Shown here piece by piece: positions 48,629 through 61,790 of a stretch of DNA of 64,000 nt. How positions within the stretch are numbered: position 1 is the first letter of the stretch; the number at the start of each line of letters is the position of its first letter. The stretch is from Liolophura sinensis (taxonomy: Eukaryota > Mollusca > Polyplacophora > Chitonida > Chitonidae). The notes under the pieces are model-generated. The model saw nothing but the letters and a program-made list of their open reading frames with translations, was not told the origin of the DNA and did no database searches. The position numbers were made by a program, and so were the translations under genes. The stretch is from NCBI RefSeq assembly GCF_032854445.1, contig NC_088295.1:56589249-56653248 (forward strand). Direction: 5' to 3'.

Positions 48629-51089
48629 GTGAGTGAAAGCTCAGGGTAAAGCATTCAAATTTTCCATTTGTTATTTCGTATATAAATAAAAAGTGTTACA
48701 TTTCAGAACCACCCATAATACGCCGAGACGCAAAAGAAGGGACGAGTTAATTTTGCATACAGAAACGTCAATAGCGCCAAAACTGCTGAGTTCATGTTTG
48801 GACATGTTTCTGTAACACTTCAGGAAAGGTTACAGCGTGGGATGAGCCGAGTGACAGACAGACCTATTGCATACTCAAGGTCAGCGGCCAGCATATAACA
48901 TGTTTATATGGAAACATGTGACTTTTCGCGAGCGTAGATCGTGTGCCCTAGGTTATTTACATCAGTTAAACATGGGTGCAGTGGGAAAATGTCAGGTATA
49001 TTTTGTGTGAATGAATGCATTTGCAAATACATGAAAATGATATTATTATTTCGTGAGTGAAGTACATTTATATTACATACAAGTATACATTTGATTCCCG
49101 GGAGCTAGTGGGACATTGCGCCATGCGCTGCACAGTGTAAAGATATACACGCACCTGCAATTAGCGGTGAATTGCCACCAAGTGTCGTTTGCACTTGTAT
49201 TATAATTACGTTCGTTTAAACGACTTTTAACGGTTTCAAACTGTTGTTTATGTTCTTTCAAAACTATTTCAGACATCCATGTCATCGAGGTGCATGAATG
49301 AAAGGTATGTAGGCTATATAGGCATGCTATGCTCTGTCGCATATAACGTAAACCTTGTCTGACGTTGTTATGCAGCTGAAAGTATGTGAATCAAAACAAT
49401 ACACCCGTCTGTATCAGTAATTTACTGTTTTCATTGATTTGTATATAGTTCCGATAATACAGTTACGAAGTTACATTACAGACGGTTTGTCATACTGAGT
49501 TGAGTTCTCGCCAAGGTGTGTACAAAAATATTCTGTGAATGAAAATTATTAATCGTGTGAATGAAAATTACGTAGCGCAACCTGCCCTTTGTGATTCATT
49601 GTGGCTTGCGTGTTTTGTAAGTCACTCTTCATCCTCGAATCCAGAGTCATCTTCGTATATGTACACTTTTTTAACACTTAAATATTTTGAGAACTCATAT
49701 TTTACTTAAGGTCGCATTTATGACCGCCATCATGCATTTACTGTTGCACGACCGAGACCTTGTATGGAATTACACATGCTTGTCATCACTGCTCGACGCC
49801 GTCCTGAAGGCATTGTGTATATTGTATCCGATGACCACTTTTACAAATGATACACGAAATGCAATACAAATTGTTATGAATGTATACAAATCTTGCCAGC
49901 TTTGAGTTAGTTTCAAATTCAAGTTCAGTTAGTTTCAAATTCACCCATATATACAGAACATGTACGTGACCTGGGTCTGAGTAAAGCTTCGATTAGAAGG
50001 GAAAGGAAATAGAAACTAAAACTTTAGGGATTAACTAGGGGATTGAAAGTAGGGCTTGGGAAAATTTTATCTCTAAAATCATAATTCGAATACTTATATA
50101 TTGCCAAATGTATATATAGCCACATTTTTTGTGTCATTCTGTTAGCAAATCTATTCACTAAAGAAAACTTTCTGAGTTTTACTTTGTTTAAGATTGAAAG
50201 TAAAACTATTTCAATGCTAGTCTGAATCATCTGGGGATTGACCAGGAATTACCTAGAATTGTTATTCAGAATCATTTAGTCACACTCTGTGGCCTAGCTT
50301 AAAATCCTCGCACAAAGACACCCGCAGCTAGTTCGTGTACCACATCTCAGCCTCCGCTGGTCAGAGTTCATGCAGTGGTGGTTTATCTGCCTGTAATCCT
50401 TGAACATGCCCAGACACGCTAAACAAAAGTGACCTAAATGTAACCCGCAGAAAAAGATAGTCCCGCATCTTCTTTTCTCGAACAAGTCTGGGCATGTTTA
50501 ATAAGAAGCAGGTTACGCGGGTCTCTTTCGTCAACACATACGAAAGCTTTGGCAATAGGCAGAGTTGCCTCCCTTCGTGCGTGTCCCGCACTTCACCTGT
50601 TGCCGGGGCTCTATTCCTTCGCCTTTATAGCTGAGGTCCGTTGTCCAAACTCAGAAGTCGTACATGGAGTGTCGGGTCGTACATGGAGTAAACGCCATGA
50701 CGTTGTGGAGAACATTCGCGTACATTACTCATCTCCAATAGGTGGATCACTAAATAATGGGATGGTTTTCATGACAGAGTCACGTACACTGCTTTAAGCG
50801 AAATCCGTAGGTACATATATCGGGTATGTACAGTACGTGTGGTACATCCAGAAGCTAAGTACAAAATTCACCGATATCGTTACCTGTAGACGGTGGTATT
50901 GAAATTGACATTCATTTCAGCTGAAATACCCGAAAAGCTTCTGGGGGATCCGTCTCATCCTTGTAGGGCAGTTTTCAAACTGGAAAGTTTTGATACATTC
51001 TCAGCATATTCATCTTACTACCAGCGAGGTTGATGTAGGACATCGCTAGCTTGATTAAATGAAGATGGGCATACTGGGATAGCCAAGTA
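48629..51089. other. Unique DNA, nothing recognised
   Basis: A small duplication, gtgaatgaaaatta (49534-49570), and an otherwise featureless AT-rich stretch. Several 60-90-codon frames have no recognised motif. Confidence 0.5.
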
Positions 51090-51215
51090 CTAGTTGGTAT
51101 GGTGTCAGTATAATGTTACTTGCTGAACCACCAAAGTCGGTTGGTGTCTTTGACATGCATGATGTTACAGTGAGGCAGCATGTGCTTTATATAAATATGT
51201 CGGTATAAACTGAGA
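51090..51215 (+). mobile_element. SINE family C internal fragment
   Basis: ggtatggtgtcagtataatg, gttggtgtctttgacatgca and tgatgttacagtgaggcagc match the centre of family C with many differences. Confidence 0.65.
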
Positions 51216-51374
51216 CTGCATCGTCGCCTGTCACAAGGAACCACCCGTTGTAATAGGACCCAAATATCACATGGGCCATTCAAATGACTGAAATTGGAAT
51301 ATAAATTGATAATTTATCTGCCTAATACATACCTTTCATGCATATATGTATGTTCATTTAATCGCCTGATTGTA

Positions 51375-51462
51375 TAGTGTTTAACGGTGTATACGAATTT
51401 TTCACTTATTTTTTATATGGCTGCGGTCAGGTTTTTGGGTGGGTGAAAACCGAATCTTAAGC
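51375..51462 (-). mobile_element. Diverged SINE family A 3' fragment
   Basis: gtgtttaacggtgtatacga, tttttcacttattttttata and tggctgcggtcaggtttttg then gggtgggtgaaaaccg align with the minus strand of the family A end. Confidence 0.6.
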
Positions 51463-51839
51463 ACTGTTGTTATACTGAGGAAGTAGCAAATTGCTCTGAT
51501 GTCCAGAGGTTCATTTTTTCTCACGAAAATCTTGTTTCCTGGGTCATGCTATCCCCTCAGTATAAGACAATGAATGTAGAATTTGATTTAGTCTTTACTC
51601 TGCAAAATCCACTTAGCCTACTTCTCCCTGCAAGCCCTAACGTTTGCAATAAAACTCGTAACATCTATAATAATACGTAACAGCGTTGAGGTCCAACATT
51701 TGCAATCCTTAAATAGGTTAAGCCGGTGCACGTGAGCAAATAGTACATGGTACAAAGAAGATAAGGCACGCGTGGGGGGCCATACACTCGAGTTTGTTGC
51801 TTTATTATAAGGACAGTATAGGTCTGCCAATAACTTGCG

Positions 51840-51880
51840 TTTGGCCGCGGGTTTCCCCGGGCTCTACCCGGTTTCTACAA
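51840..51880 (+). mobile_element. Short SINE family A internal fragment
   Basis: ggccgcgggtttccccgggc then tctacccggtttctac matches the ccgggc segment of family A. Confidence 0.6.
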
Positions 51881-52114
51881 TATTCTCCTCACATACCTTT
51901 TTATCATAGACCATCATTGATATCTATGTTTATCCTTTACTTTAACAGACCTGAATCACGGTGGTCATTCTACCGCTTTCTGTCCGATGTTGAACAACTC
52001 AGTAATCAGTGTTGCGGTTCTGTGATATATATAGAGTGTAATTATATTGGGCTCAAAGCATCATGCACATATATGCATTTCATTGTTTCCCTTGATTGAT
52101 TGATTGAGCCATTG

Positions 52115-52172
52115 ATTCATTGGGGTTTTACGCCCTGCTCAAGAGCATTTCTCTTGCATGACGGCGGCTTGT
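52115..52172 (-). mobile_element. Short SINE family A 3' fragment
   Basis: ggggttttacgccctgctca then agagcatttctcttgcatga and cggcgg match the minus strand of the family A end, preceded by a TTGA/TGAT-type tail. Confidence 0.65.
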
Positions 52173-53143
52173 TTGTTTTGATACATCGGTGTAAATGAGC
52201 GTGTGGCAGACCAGCACCCAACTTCTGTGGCAACCACTGCTGCAGATATTACGTTGTCATGGTAGCTACATGCACGCAGCGAAGCGTGCGCTTTGTGAAA
52301 CGCGCCAGTTCGCCGTGTATATGCACGATGGTAACACTTGCCTTTGTCACATAGGCCATACAGGCCTTCTAGACACAGTGCTGCATATCTCATATTCTAT
52401 ACGGTGATAAACGGATAGCTACAAAATGAAAGCTGTACATAACCGAGATTGAACGAAAACTTTGACCGATCTTTGGCTAAGCATGTTACACAAAGAAAGC
52501 AAAGTCCTGAACTGTTCAATAAAAACGCCCGCTTTCAATAAAGCTCTGTCTCATGTCGCCTTTCAGTTTGTAGTTATGTACTACAGCTTCCATACAGTGC
52601 TAATATATTTATTCTTCAACTGAACCCGCCATATCGCCACATTGTCGAGAATTTTCTTTAATTAAATGTCCAGCATCATTACACCACAGTATATCAAGCA
52701 AGTTCTAATTCAAATTTGTTCGCTTCAGGGGTAAACTTTATAATTGTCGGGTAAAATGTTGGCATCAGCAAATATCAAGCACCCAATCTGGCTAATGTAG
52801 TATTTTGTCTGTCAATGCAGTTGCGGTCGATCAAACTGTTTTGATTGACAGCGTTGATCCATTAATGTGAGAAATCCCCAAACAATGAAACCAACAACTT
52901 GCGGCCAAAACACCATGGTATGCTGCTTATACTTGAGAGAAGTTAGCATGCTTGGGGCTGGACAGACATAACAACACTGTCCAGGTCGTGTTAAACCGTT
53001 GAGAAAATAGTTGTTATTTGATCAGGTGTGTGTCTGTTATATGGTATCAGGTGACTTCACTATAGGCGTCTCTATACACACTGAAAGGACATACAATATA
53101 TGTGGAAGACATGTACAAGACATGCAAATGTACAAAATGATTC

Positions 53144-53145
<2 letters not shown>
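52173..53145. other. Unique DNA with one imperfect hairpin
   Basis: At 52808-52850, ctgtcaat...attgacag encloses atcaaa...ttttgat, a two-part stem with no known role. No gene recognised. Confidence 0.45.

Positions 53146-53213
<68 letters not shown>
53146..53213. repeat. (TA)n microsatellite
   Basis: About 34 TA units, uninterrupted. Confidence 0.95.
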
Positions 53214-53217
<4 letters not shown>

Positions 53218-53469
53218 AATGATTTATACCAAAGCTTCCCTGAAATAAGGAAGAAACGATTGCGCAGCGTCAGTATATATGAGGCGAAGTTTATGTTTCC
53301 CCCTCACGCTTTACCTAGAGTAGTGATTTTTTTGACCGCCCATGCATAACAATGTTTAAACCGTGCCTTTGAAAGTGGACACCCCATGCACGTAACTGTT
53401 TAAAGAACATAAATCTGGGCAGGTGCTACAAAGCTGTGGCAAACCCGGGTCAGGTCATACCAAAGGTTT

Positions 53470-53776
53470 TTAAAACGGTACTTGCTGCTGCTTGGCTTGG
53501 CGCTCGGCACTGAGGAGTAAGAGCAAGGAAACATGACTGGTCGGCTCGGTGTCATTATATATAATGTGACTGGGTGAGGTGTCATGTCTGGTGTCTTCGG
53601 CATGATACTTCAGTGGCAGCAGTACTTTGTCAGCAAGGACTCGCCCTGCCACAAGAAGGCACAATATATGTGCACACACCCATGACTCCTCGTCGTCATA
53701 CGACTGAAAAATTGTTAGGTACGACATTAAACCCCAGGCATACATACATACATACATACATACGTACATACATGCA
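53470..53776 (+). mobile_element. SINE family C, most complete, ending in (CATA)n
   Basis: ggtacttgctgctgcttggc, gagcaaggaaacatgactgg, aatgtgactgggtgaggtgt, ggtgtcttcggcatgatact, aaggactcgccctgccacaa and cctcgtcgtcatacgactga give the body. The 3' end attgttaggtacgacattaa with accccaggcatacatacata runs into CATA units. Its final ~55 bp parallel the family B 3' end. The head upstream of 53470 is poorly preserved. Confidence 0.9.
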
Positions 53777-53869
53777 TACAAAGTTTCGATTCACAGTCAT
53801 AATGCTTTCGTGTTCTATGACATGTTATACATACAAGCGATATATGAACCACTACGTTCACGGGGTAAA

Positions 53870-54150
53870 CATCATTGGAGCCAGTTTTAAGGGTAAAACG
53901 TCTAAGGCATGGCAAATGCCTGCACATGACTATCATGACTGTCAGTTCTGTTGGCAAAACGTCATGACATGGCAATTGCGTGCCCGTGACTATCATGAGT
54001 CAGTTCTATTATGGCTGTCAGTTCTGGTGGTAGAACATCCCGGTCGGCATGGCATTTACGTGCACTTGACTATCATGGCCGTAGTATGTTCCCGTGAACA
54101 GAGCGTCGCGGCAATTGCAATTACGTGCACTTGAATACCACGGTAGCTAT
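53870..54150. repeat. Degenerate ~59-bp minisatellite
   Basis: Recurring ggcatggcaaatgcctgcac, atgactatcatgactgtcag and ttctgttggcaaaacgtcat, with four to five diverged copies (tggcaattgcgtgcccgtga, tggcatttacgtgcacttga). A 186-codon frame running over it and the preceding SINE is fortuitous. Confidence 0.65.
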
Positions 54151-57100
54151 AGTTGTACTGGTGTAATGTCGTCATGATAATTACGTAGCCCTAACGCGTC
54201 ATTACGTCGTGAGAAAACAGGCCAGAACAATTTACTACTCAAATATTCTCAGTGAAAATTACAGCTGATCAGGCTAATAGCCTAATATATACCGGTAAAT
54301 ACTAGAGTGATAACCGCTGTTTATAATGCTTTGTTCATGAAAGTGTACATCCATAGCGTGGACATTACAATGTCTTCTTCTGTTTTCATCAGCATTTACA
54401 CCGCTGTTTATTGGTGCTTTAAAAATTTCCATTTGTAACTTTTCCTAAAATAAAGGATTTTATTTATTTATTGATTTATTTGATTCAGGATAACTTCTTA
54501 CTTAATGGAGAGAGGTGGGTAGACTCTTGAGAGGGCAATCGGTCTTCGCCAGGTATACTGACAAACCCCCTGACTTAAAGCCGCAACTAAATCAGAAGGC
54601 GATGGATTCGAGCCTACGACCTCGTGTACAGCAAAGATAGATCAGTAATGGTAAAACCGGTGCTTTAGTCGATAAAGCCAGCGACGACACCAAAGACATT
54701 TGGTTTTGGAAGGCACAGGATATAGAATGGGAAGTCATTATACATGGTGGTGGAAATATTTCCATCAGCATCCTGTATTTATATTTTATCCATTTTCCCC
54801 CTTGCGTAAGTAAATCGCAACGTTATATTCTTTTTTCCCCTGTTGATCTTAGTTCAGAGCTATAACTTTTTACAAGAGAAGAATCTTCAAAATTTAAAAC
54901 AGATTTTCATGTTTACGGGAAAAGCAAGCATTCGCTAACTGTGTCCATGCGTTTGCGGTGGCACTTGAATACATGGGTGGTACAGAGATATCAGCTGCCT
55001 GCATGAATGATGCTGAACCCTCTCGCAGAATGTACAGGGCAATAAAGCATTCTTCAGCTGTTTTTGTCCTTCGCGCTTGAGTCCTTTGATGCCTGGCGGT
55101 TGACCATAGTTTTTTCATGCCCCGGGGGCGAACACCAAATGTTGCAGCGCATGCTCCCTGTGGTTTTACCGCACACATTGTTTTGTCTGTGATACTCAGA
55201 TCGTCCGCTTTCAATGTGACTCCCATTTGTAGCAACAGGCTTTTTTTACAGTTGGATTACGGTGAAGTCAGGTTAACTGTAATGATTATATTCTTCGTGA
55301 GGTTCCCCCTGTCTACATCGCCCATTCGAGCCGGGTAAATCTGTCACCGACCTCATGACATCCCATTATCGGCACGTGCTATCCATCTGGTAAGCAATGG
55401 TTTCAAATCGTTTCAGGTCAAACAAAGAGCACCAGATCTTTCAAACATAATTATACATGCCATGTATCCATGTATCTAAGCAGGCTGCAAATAAACGTTT
55501 CGAAGCAAACTATCAGATTTAGACTTTATTCCCGAAAGCCAGAAAAAGCAATGACCTATATAATTTACTTATTCGTCATTTCAGTCAGATATAATATAAG
55601 ACAAAATCAAAGATGTAAATTTCGAGATTTTAAGATTCGACGACAAACCGGTTGAACGAGGCTTAATTTCTTTACTTTTTGAGTTGTTCCGAATTATACT
55701 CAAATTGGAAAATAATTGGACTACTTAAGTAAACTTGACATGATATTTATTTCTCGGTTTAGCATCCGTCAGCTGTTAAGTGCTCATACAACCACATTAT
55801 GGTATCTCTCTTGTTGTTCAGGACTCTCCAATGAAGTCGATCTTCATACGTAATAGGACATCAGATAAATAAAGTCGAGCTATATACTGAAATCTCTCAG
55901 CTAAACGGTAGCTCTTTCCACTGAATTCTGAAAAAACCGACCAGAAAAACAAATCAATCAAAAAATCACACGCACTTTTTTTCTTCCTAATTCACGTTGA
56001 AGTACGCAGGTTATTAAAAGCTATCCCATAAAGAGGACAGAAAACCAAAAGGGGGTCCCTCATTTGCCCAGATAAATTAATTCGTTTTCATATATGGTGG
56101 TGTTTTGTCCAGTTTCCCCCACCAATAAACCAGACCACAGCCATGTATAAGTTAAGCATTTTTAAGTGAATTCAATGAAATAAACCGTCAAAAGATATGC
56201 TTACTCTTCTTGCATGTTATCTTTATCTTTTAGCATCCTATACGGAGTTGTGCACGTAAAACAACGGAGTGAAGTAAACCATCGCTGTGTAGGTGTTGTG
56301 AAAATCGTAAGAGAGACTTTCTTTTGCAAACAAAAATGCATAATACGCTTATGATTAAAGTTGCGTGACAACTGACGATATAGGTATGTAAAAAATATTC
56401 CACTGAAGCCGCGGGGTGGGGGAGCAAAAATCATCCCACATACAACCTGTTGAATCCACCTTGTTTTATATTTAGAGAGTTTTTCTCTTTTCATACCAAC
56501 ATATGTACTCTGTAAAGTTAAGGGCTTTATTGTTATTACAGGCAATTAAACCTTCAACTTTTATAGGAAGGGAAAAAAACTGTTCTAATTGATTAGGTCT
56601 TGAGAAGACGGGGCAATAATGGAGGGGACATAAGGTTTCTTTCAATGAAAGCTGACACTATATGATTGCGATTATTAACATCGTCCTTAAGCAGGTGTTT
56701 TCGGGAAAATTGGAAACGAAGCGGGAGGAAGTAGGGCACCCTTGCCGTACCCCACACGCCCGAGGTAATTAACCCCCACTGGGTATCCGACCCGCCTTCT
56801 CCGTGGGTCGGTTCTCGAGACATATTTGTTGGCCAACAAAAGGTGGGTGTCATCTCGCGTGGGATGCACGCGCTTAGATGATCTTTGATGCGCCCAGCGA
56901 CCTGTATGGTGTATACCTCTATTCATTCGCTCTTTGAGAACTATCAAGTAAACCAATTATTTGATTATGGGTTATCCGAAGGTGATATCCGCACGCGACT
57001 TTCTTTGACCATTCACCGGTCTGTATCTCTTTTCTTATCACGCTGTACTTCTTTCCATTCTCCAAGTTTTCCCAGCACTTAACCGTCTGTTGACTATTTT

Positions 57101-58139
57101 GTCCAGCGGCATTTCTTCCACACATACAAGTATCCAAGTCTTAAGAAAGCTAGTATGTCAATTTATTTAAACATTGGGAATGAAGTCTAACTTCGCATTT
57201 ATCAGTAGCTTTAAACGATACCAAGAAAAAAAAACTTTCACAAATTCGAAAAAGCGCTACTGTAGAAAAAGCCGCTGTTCTTTATTAACTAGCGTTAAAG
57301 AACAGTCAGATAAATAAATATTCTTCCATTAATTAGAAACTGCTATGATTTCTTATGATCACGCATTTAAATTGTCTATAGATGTACTTGATCGTTCAAA
57401 TGTATCCTTAATGAGCTCCCTGAAACTTTTCACGTTTGCTATATTTTTCTGTTATAAGAGATGTACGTATAGTGTAATAACACACATGTAACCTATAGTA
57501 TACACTGATGCTGTTCTATCATCTCTGTTTCAGACAAATAGGTCAAACTTGCAGATAAAGCTATGAACACCCCTTCCCAATGGATTAAAAACTATAGCCC
57601 TTCGTCATTCTGAGAAATCATTGACCTCTAATTATGCCATAAGCGGAAAATAATGACTCGGGCTGCTCATTGGCTGCATGGTCTTGCAGAATGCCATTCG
57701 GCCTCGTGCAAGCTATAGTTCACTATACCGGATCTCGAGACACCAATCTTAATCACCTAATAGGAAGCACATGTGGTTAAAAATATATTAATATATGCAA
57801 AACGATTTAACAATACATCTTCTTCATATATATGCAGAATTAATGCTATGCTCTCAACAACTTACACTCTATATAGGACTATGAGAAGAATACACGTTTG
57901 TATGTATACTGTTTCATTGATTAGCTGAGCGCAAAATGAACGACATGTATATTTCACTAAGCAAAACAATGCTGAGAAAATAGCATGCGTGCTACACGGA
58001 ACTTTTCCAGAGAACTACCACGCTTTATATCAGAAAAGAAATTATCAAAATTTTATTTTTTATTTACATGTACTTAGCCGTAGACCATTTGCCAATTCTA
58101 TATCAGACTGTCTCCTATAGACAAAGGGAAGGTTTATCA
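54151..58139. other. Unique region, no gene recognised
   Basis: A T/A-rich tract with a B-box-like gattcgagcctac (about 54605) near 54455-54650 may be a decayed SINE. GC-richer patches at 54900-55340 (113-codon minus-strand frame) and 56690-56900 (minus-strand frames of 86-89 codons) could be old coding or transposon relics, but I recognise no domain in them. Confidence 0.45.
56095..56195 (+). mobile_element. Diverged SINE family A 3' fragment
   Basis: gtccagtttcccccaccaat, then accacagccatgtataagtt and atttttaagtgaattc align loosely with the family A segment from cccggtttccaccc to gtgaaatattcttgag. Confidence 0.5.
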
Positions 58140-58175
58140 ATGAGTGATTGAGTGAGTGAGTGCTTGGGGTTTTGG
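58140..58175 (-). mobile_element. SINE family B tail fragment
   Basis: atgagtgattgagtgagtga then gtgcttggggtttt matches only the outer 3' end of family B. The rest is missing. Confidence 0.6.
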
Positions 58176-58329
58176 TTTATCATTAAGGAAAACGTCATGT
58201 TAAAATGGACATCGGCAGATAGCACCACTCGTGTACTGAACTCAGCAGGGAAAACGAGCGAGCAAACGTTAATATCCTGGTACCTATTCGTAATAAATTG
58301 GACCCTCATGTTCTAGCTAATCGATTTTG
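58176..58329. other. Unique DNA
   Basis: Short AT-rich stretch with nothing recognised. Confidence 0.4.
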
Positions 58330-58620
58330 TCCGAAGTCCTAATTTTAAACCGGCAGCGTCCAAGCGTCAGAGAGGGACGCTAATTAACCCAGGTGAGGCC
58401 TGATAACAGACCTTACCTGGCCGCGGTCGTGCTGGGGTGCGCCACGTCGGCACGTGTGATCTTAGTTGCTGCCTTGACACTTTATTGTCGGTTTCGCCGT
58501 GGGATGCGGATGCTGAGACTGCTGAAGTTGCCACGTGGCAGCTGTTGGGAACGTGCGGCGACGGACACGAGCGCGTGCGTTATGTAACGCCACGTAACCC
58601 AACCCTATACCTGACTGGAT
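58330..58620. other. CpG-dense block
   Basis: Many CpG dinucleotides (ccgcggtcgtgctggggtgc, gcggcgacggacacgagcgc) within an otherwise CpG-poor region. Open frames of 64 and 93 codons lie here without a recognisable domain. It could be a CpG-island-like promoter, or a young or GC-rich insertion. Confidence 0.5.
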
Positions 58621-58874
58621 TCCACCTGAAACTCACCCCCTCCCCCAGTTCTGATACCTCTATAACCCCAGCCGGTCTCAGCCCAGCACACCTGAATATG
58701 GACACCTCACTAAATTGAGCAGCTGCCCCCCATCTGTCGTTCCACTCTGTCCATGCTTAATACTAACCCTTACATATGTATACGCGCGCCTTTAATTCCA
58801 GCCCTTATTACACACGCCTCTTAATATCACAGGTCATAACTCAGCATACTGTTAACATCACTCAGACAATACCT

Positions 58875-61790
58875 GTCCCTTCACTCAGACAATACCTGTC
58901 CCTTTACCTCATGTGCATCTCGTTGTAATGCCATTGTTTGTGATGTACACTACCTGTCCCTTTCCCTCATGTGCATCTCGTTGTAATGCCATTATTTGTG
59001 ATGCACACTACCTGTCCCTTTACCCATGTGCATCTCGTTGTAATGCCATTGTTTGTGATGTACACTACCTGTCCCTTTCCCTCATGTGCATCTCGTTGTA
59101 ATGCCATTATTTGTGATGCACACTACCTGTCCCTTTACCCATGTGCATCTCGTTGTAATGCCATTATTTGTGATGCACACTACCTGTCCCTTTACCCATG
59201 TGCATCTCGTTGTAATGCCATTGTTTGTGATGTACACTACCTGTCCCTTTCCCTCATGTGCATCTCGTTGTAATGCCATTGTTTGTGATGTACACTACCT
59301 GTCCCTTTCCCTCATGTGCATCTCGTTGTAATGCCATTATTTGTGATGCACACTACCTGTCCCTTTACCCATGTGCATCTCGTTGTAATGACATTGTTTG
59401 TGATGCACACTACCTGTCCCTTTCCCTCATGTGCATCTCGTTGTAATGCCATTGTTTGTGATGTACACTACCTGTCCCTTTCCCTCATGTGCATCTCGTT
59501 GTAATGCCATTGTTTGTGATGTACACTACCTGTCGCTTTACCTCATGTGCATCTCGTTGTAATGCCATTGTTTGTGATGCACACTACCTGTCCCTTTACC
59601 TCATGTGCATCTCGTTGCAATGCCATTGTTTGTGATGCACACTACCTGCCCCTTTCCCTCATGTGCATCTCGTTGTAATGCCATTGTTTGTGATGCACAC
59701 TACCTGTCCCTTTACCCATGTGCATCTCGTTGTAATGCCATTGTTTGTGATGCACACTACCTGCCCCTTTCCCTCATGTGCATCTCGTTGTAATGCCATT
59801 GTTTGTGATGCACACTACCTGTCCCTTTACCCATGTGCATCTCGTTGTAATGACATTGTTTGTGATGTGCACTACCTGTCCCTTTCCCTCATGTGCATCT
59901 CGTTGTAATGCCATTATTTGTGATGCACACTACCTGTCCCTTTACCCATGTGCATCTCGTTGTAATGACATTATTTGTGATGCACACTACCTGTCCCTTT
60001 ACCCATGTGCATCTCGTTGTAATGACATTGTTTGTGATGCACACTACCTGTCCCTTTCCCTCATGTGCATCTCGTTGTAATGCCATTGTTTGTGATGTAC
60101 ACTACCTGTCCCTTTCCCTCATGTGCATCTCGTTGTAATGCCATTGTTTGTGATGTACACTACCTGTCGCTTTACCTCATGTGCATCTCGTTGTAATGCC
60201 ATTGTTTGTGATGCACACTACCTGTCCCTTTACCTCATGTGCATCTCGTTGCAATGCCATTGTTTGTGATGCACACTACCTGCCCCTTTCCCTCATGTGC
60301 ATCTCGTTGTAATGCCATTGTTTGTGATGCACACTACCTGTCCCTTTACCCATGTGCATCTCGTTGTAATGCCATTGTTTGTGATGCACACTACCTGCCC
60401 CTTTCCCTCATGTGCATCTCGTTGTAATGCCATTGTTTGTGATGCACACTACCTGTCCCTTTACCCATGTGCATCTCGTTGTAATGACATTGTTTGTGAT
60501 GTGCACTACCTGTCCCTTTCCCTCATGTGCATCTCGTTGTAATGCCATTATTTGTGATGCACACTACCTGTCCCTTTACCCATGTGCATCTCGTTGTAAT
60601 GACATTGTTTGTGATGCACACTACCTGCCCCTTTCCCTCATGTGCATCTCGTTGTAATGCCATTGTTTGTGATGTACACTACCTGTCCCTTTCCCTCATG
60701 TGCATCTCGTTGTAATGCCATTATTTGTGATGCACACTACCTGTCCCTTTACCCATGTGCATCTCGTTGTAATGCCATTGTTTGTGATGTACACTACCTG
60801 TCCCTTTCCCTCATGTGCATCTCGTTGTAATGCCATTGTTTGTGATGTACACTAACTGTCCCTTTCCCTCATGTGCATGTCGTTGTAATGCCATTATTTG
60901 TGATGTACACTACCTGTCCCTTTACCCATGTGCATCTCGTTGTAATGCCATTGTTTGTGATGTACACTACCTGTCCCTTTACCCATGTGCATCTCGTTGT
61001 AATGCCATTGTTTGTGATGTACACTACCTGTCCCTTTCCCTCATGTGCATCTCGTTGTATTGCCATTGTTTGTGATGCACACTACCTGTCCCTTTACCTC
61101 ATGTGCATCTCGTTGTAATGCCATTGTTTGTGATGCACACTACCTGTCCCTTTCCCTCATGTGCATCTCGTTGGAATCTCATTATTTGTGATGCACACTA
61201 GCTGTGCCTTTACCTCATGTGCATCTCGTTGTAATGCCATTATTTGTGATGCACACTCCCTGTCCCTTTACCTCATGTGCATCTCGTTGTAATGCCATTA
61301 TTTGTGATGTACACTACCTGTCCCTTTACCTCATGTGCATCTCGTTGTAATGCCATTATTTGTGATGTACACTACCTGTCCCTTTACCCATGTGCATCTC
61401 GTTGTAATGCCATTATTTGTGATGTACACTAACTGTCCCTTTACCCATGTGCATCTCGTTGTAATGCCATTATTTGTGATGTACACTAGCTGTCCCTTTA
61501 CCCATGTACATCTCGTTGTAATTCCATTATTTGTGATGTACACTACCTGTCCCTTTACCCATGTGTATCTCGTTGTAATGCCATTATTTGTGATGTACAC
61601 TACCTGTCCCTTTACCTCATGTGCATCTCGTTGTAATGCCATTATTTGTGATGCACACTAGCTGTGCCTTTACCTCATGTGCATCTCGTTGTAATGCCAT
61701 TATTTGTGATGTACACTACCTGTCCCTTTACCTCATGTGCATCTCGTTGTAATGCCATTATTTGTGATGCACATTTCCTTTCCCGTTACC
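58875..61790. repeat. 57/58-bp satellite array, about 50 units
   Basis: The unit is tacctgtccctttccctcat + gtgcatctcgttgtaatgcc + attgtttgtgatgtacac (58 bp). A common 57-bp variant has tttacccatg for tttacctcatg. Other recurrent differences are attRtttg, gatgYac and taatgMcat. The first units and those near 61170-61260 and 61740-61790 are most diverged. Short open frames in all phases are by-products of the repeat. Confidence 0.97.
59320..60595. repeat. 634-bp higher-order duplication inside the satellite
   Basis: Marker variants recur 634 bp apart (11 units). ctgtcgctttacctc occurs near 59529 and 60163, followed in both places by a cgttgcaatgcc unit, cctgcccctttccctc units and a gatgtgcactacc unit. 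Agreement runs from about 59320/59954 to about 59960/60594 and then fails. A smaller 460-bp echo links gctgtgcctttacc at 61201 and 61661. Confidence 0.85.

Noticed and set aside
53574-54134. 186-codon plus-strand open frame
   Set aside because: It runs through the SINE C body, its CATA tail and a degenerate minisatellite; the composition follows those repeats.
54894-55235. 113-codon minus-strand frame in a GC-richer patch
   Set aside because: I could not recognise any family or splice context; kept only as a note in the region description.
58913-61661. Many 60-108-codon repeated open frames
   Set aside because: They fall in all phases of the 57/58-bp satellite, whose unit length is not a multiple of 3; identical peptides recur because units recur.
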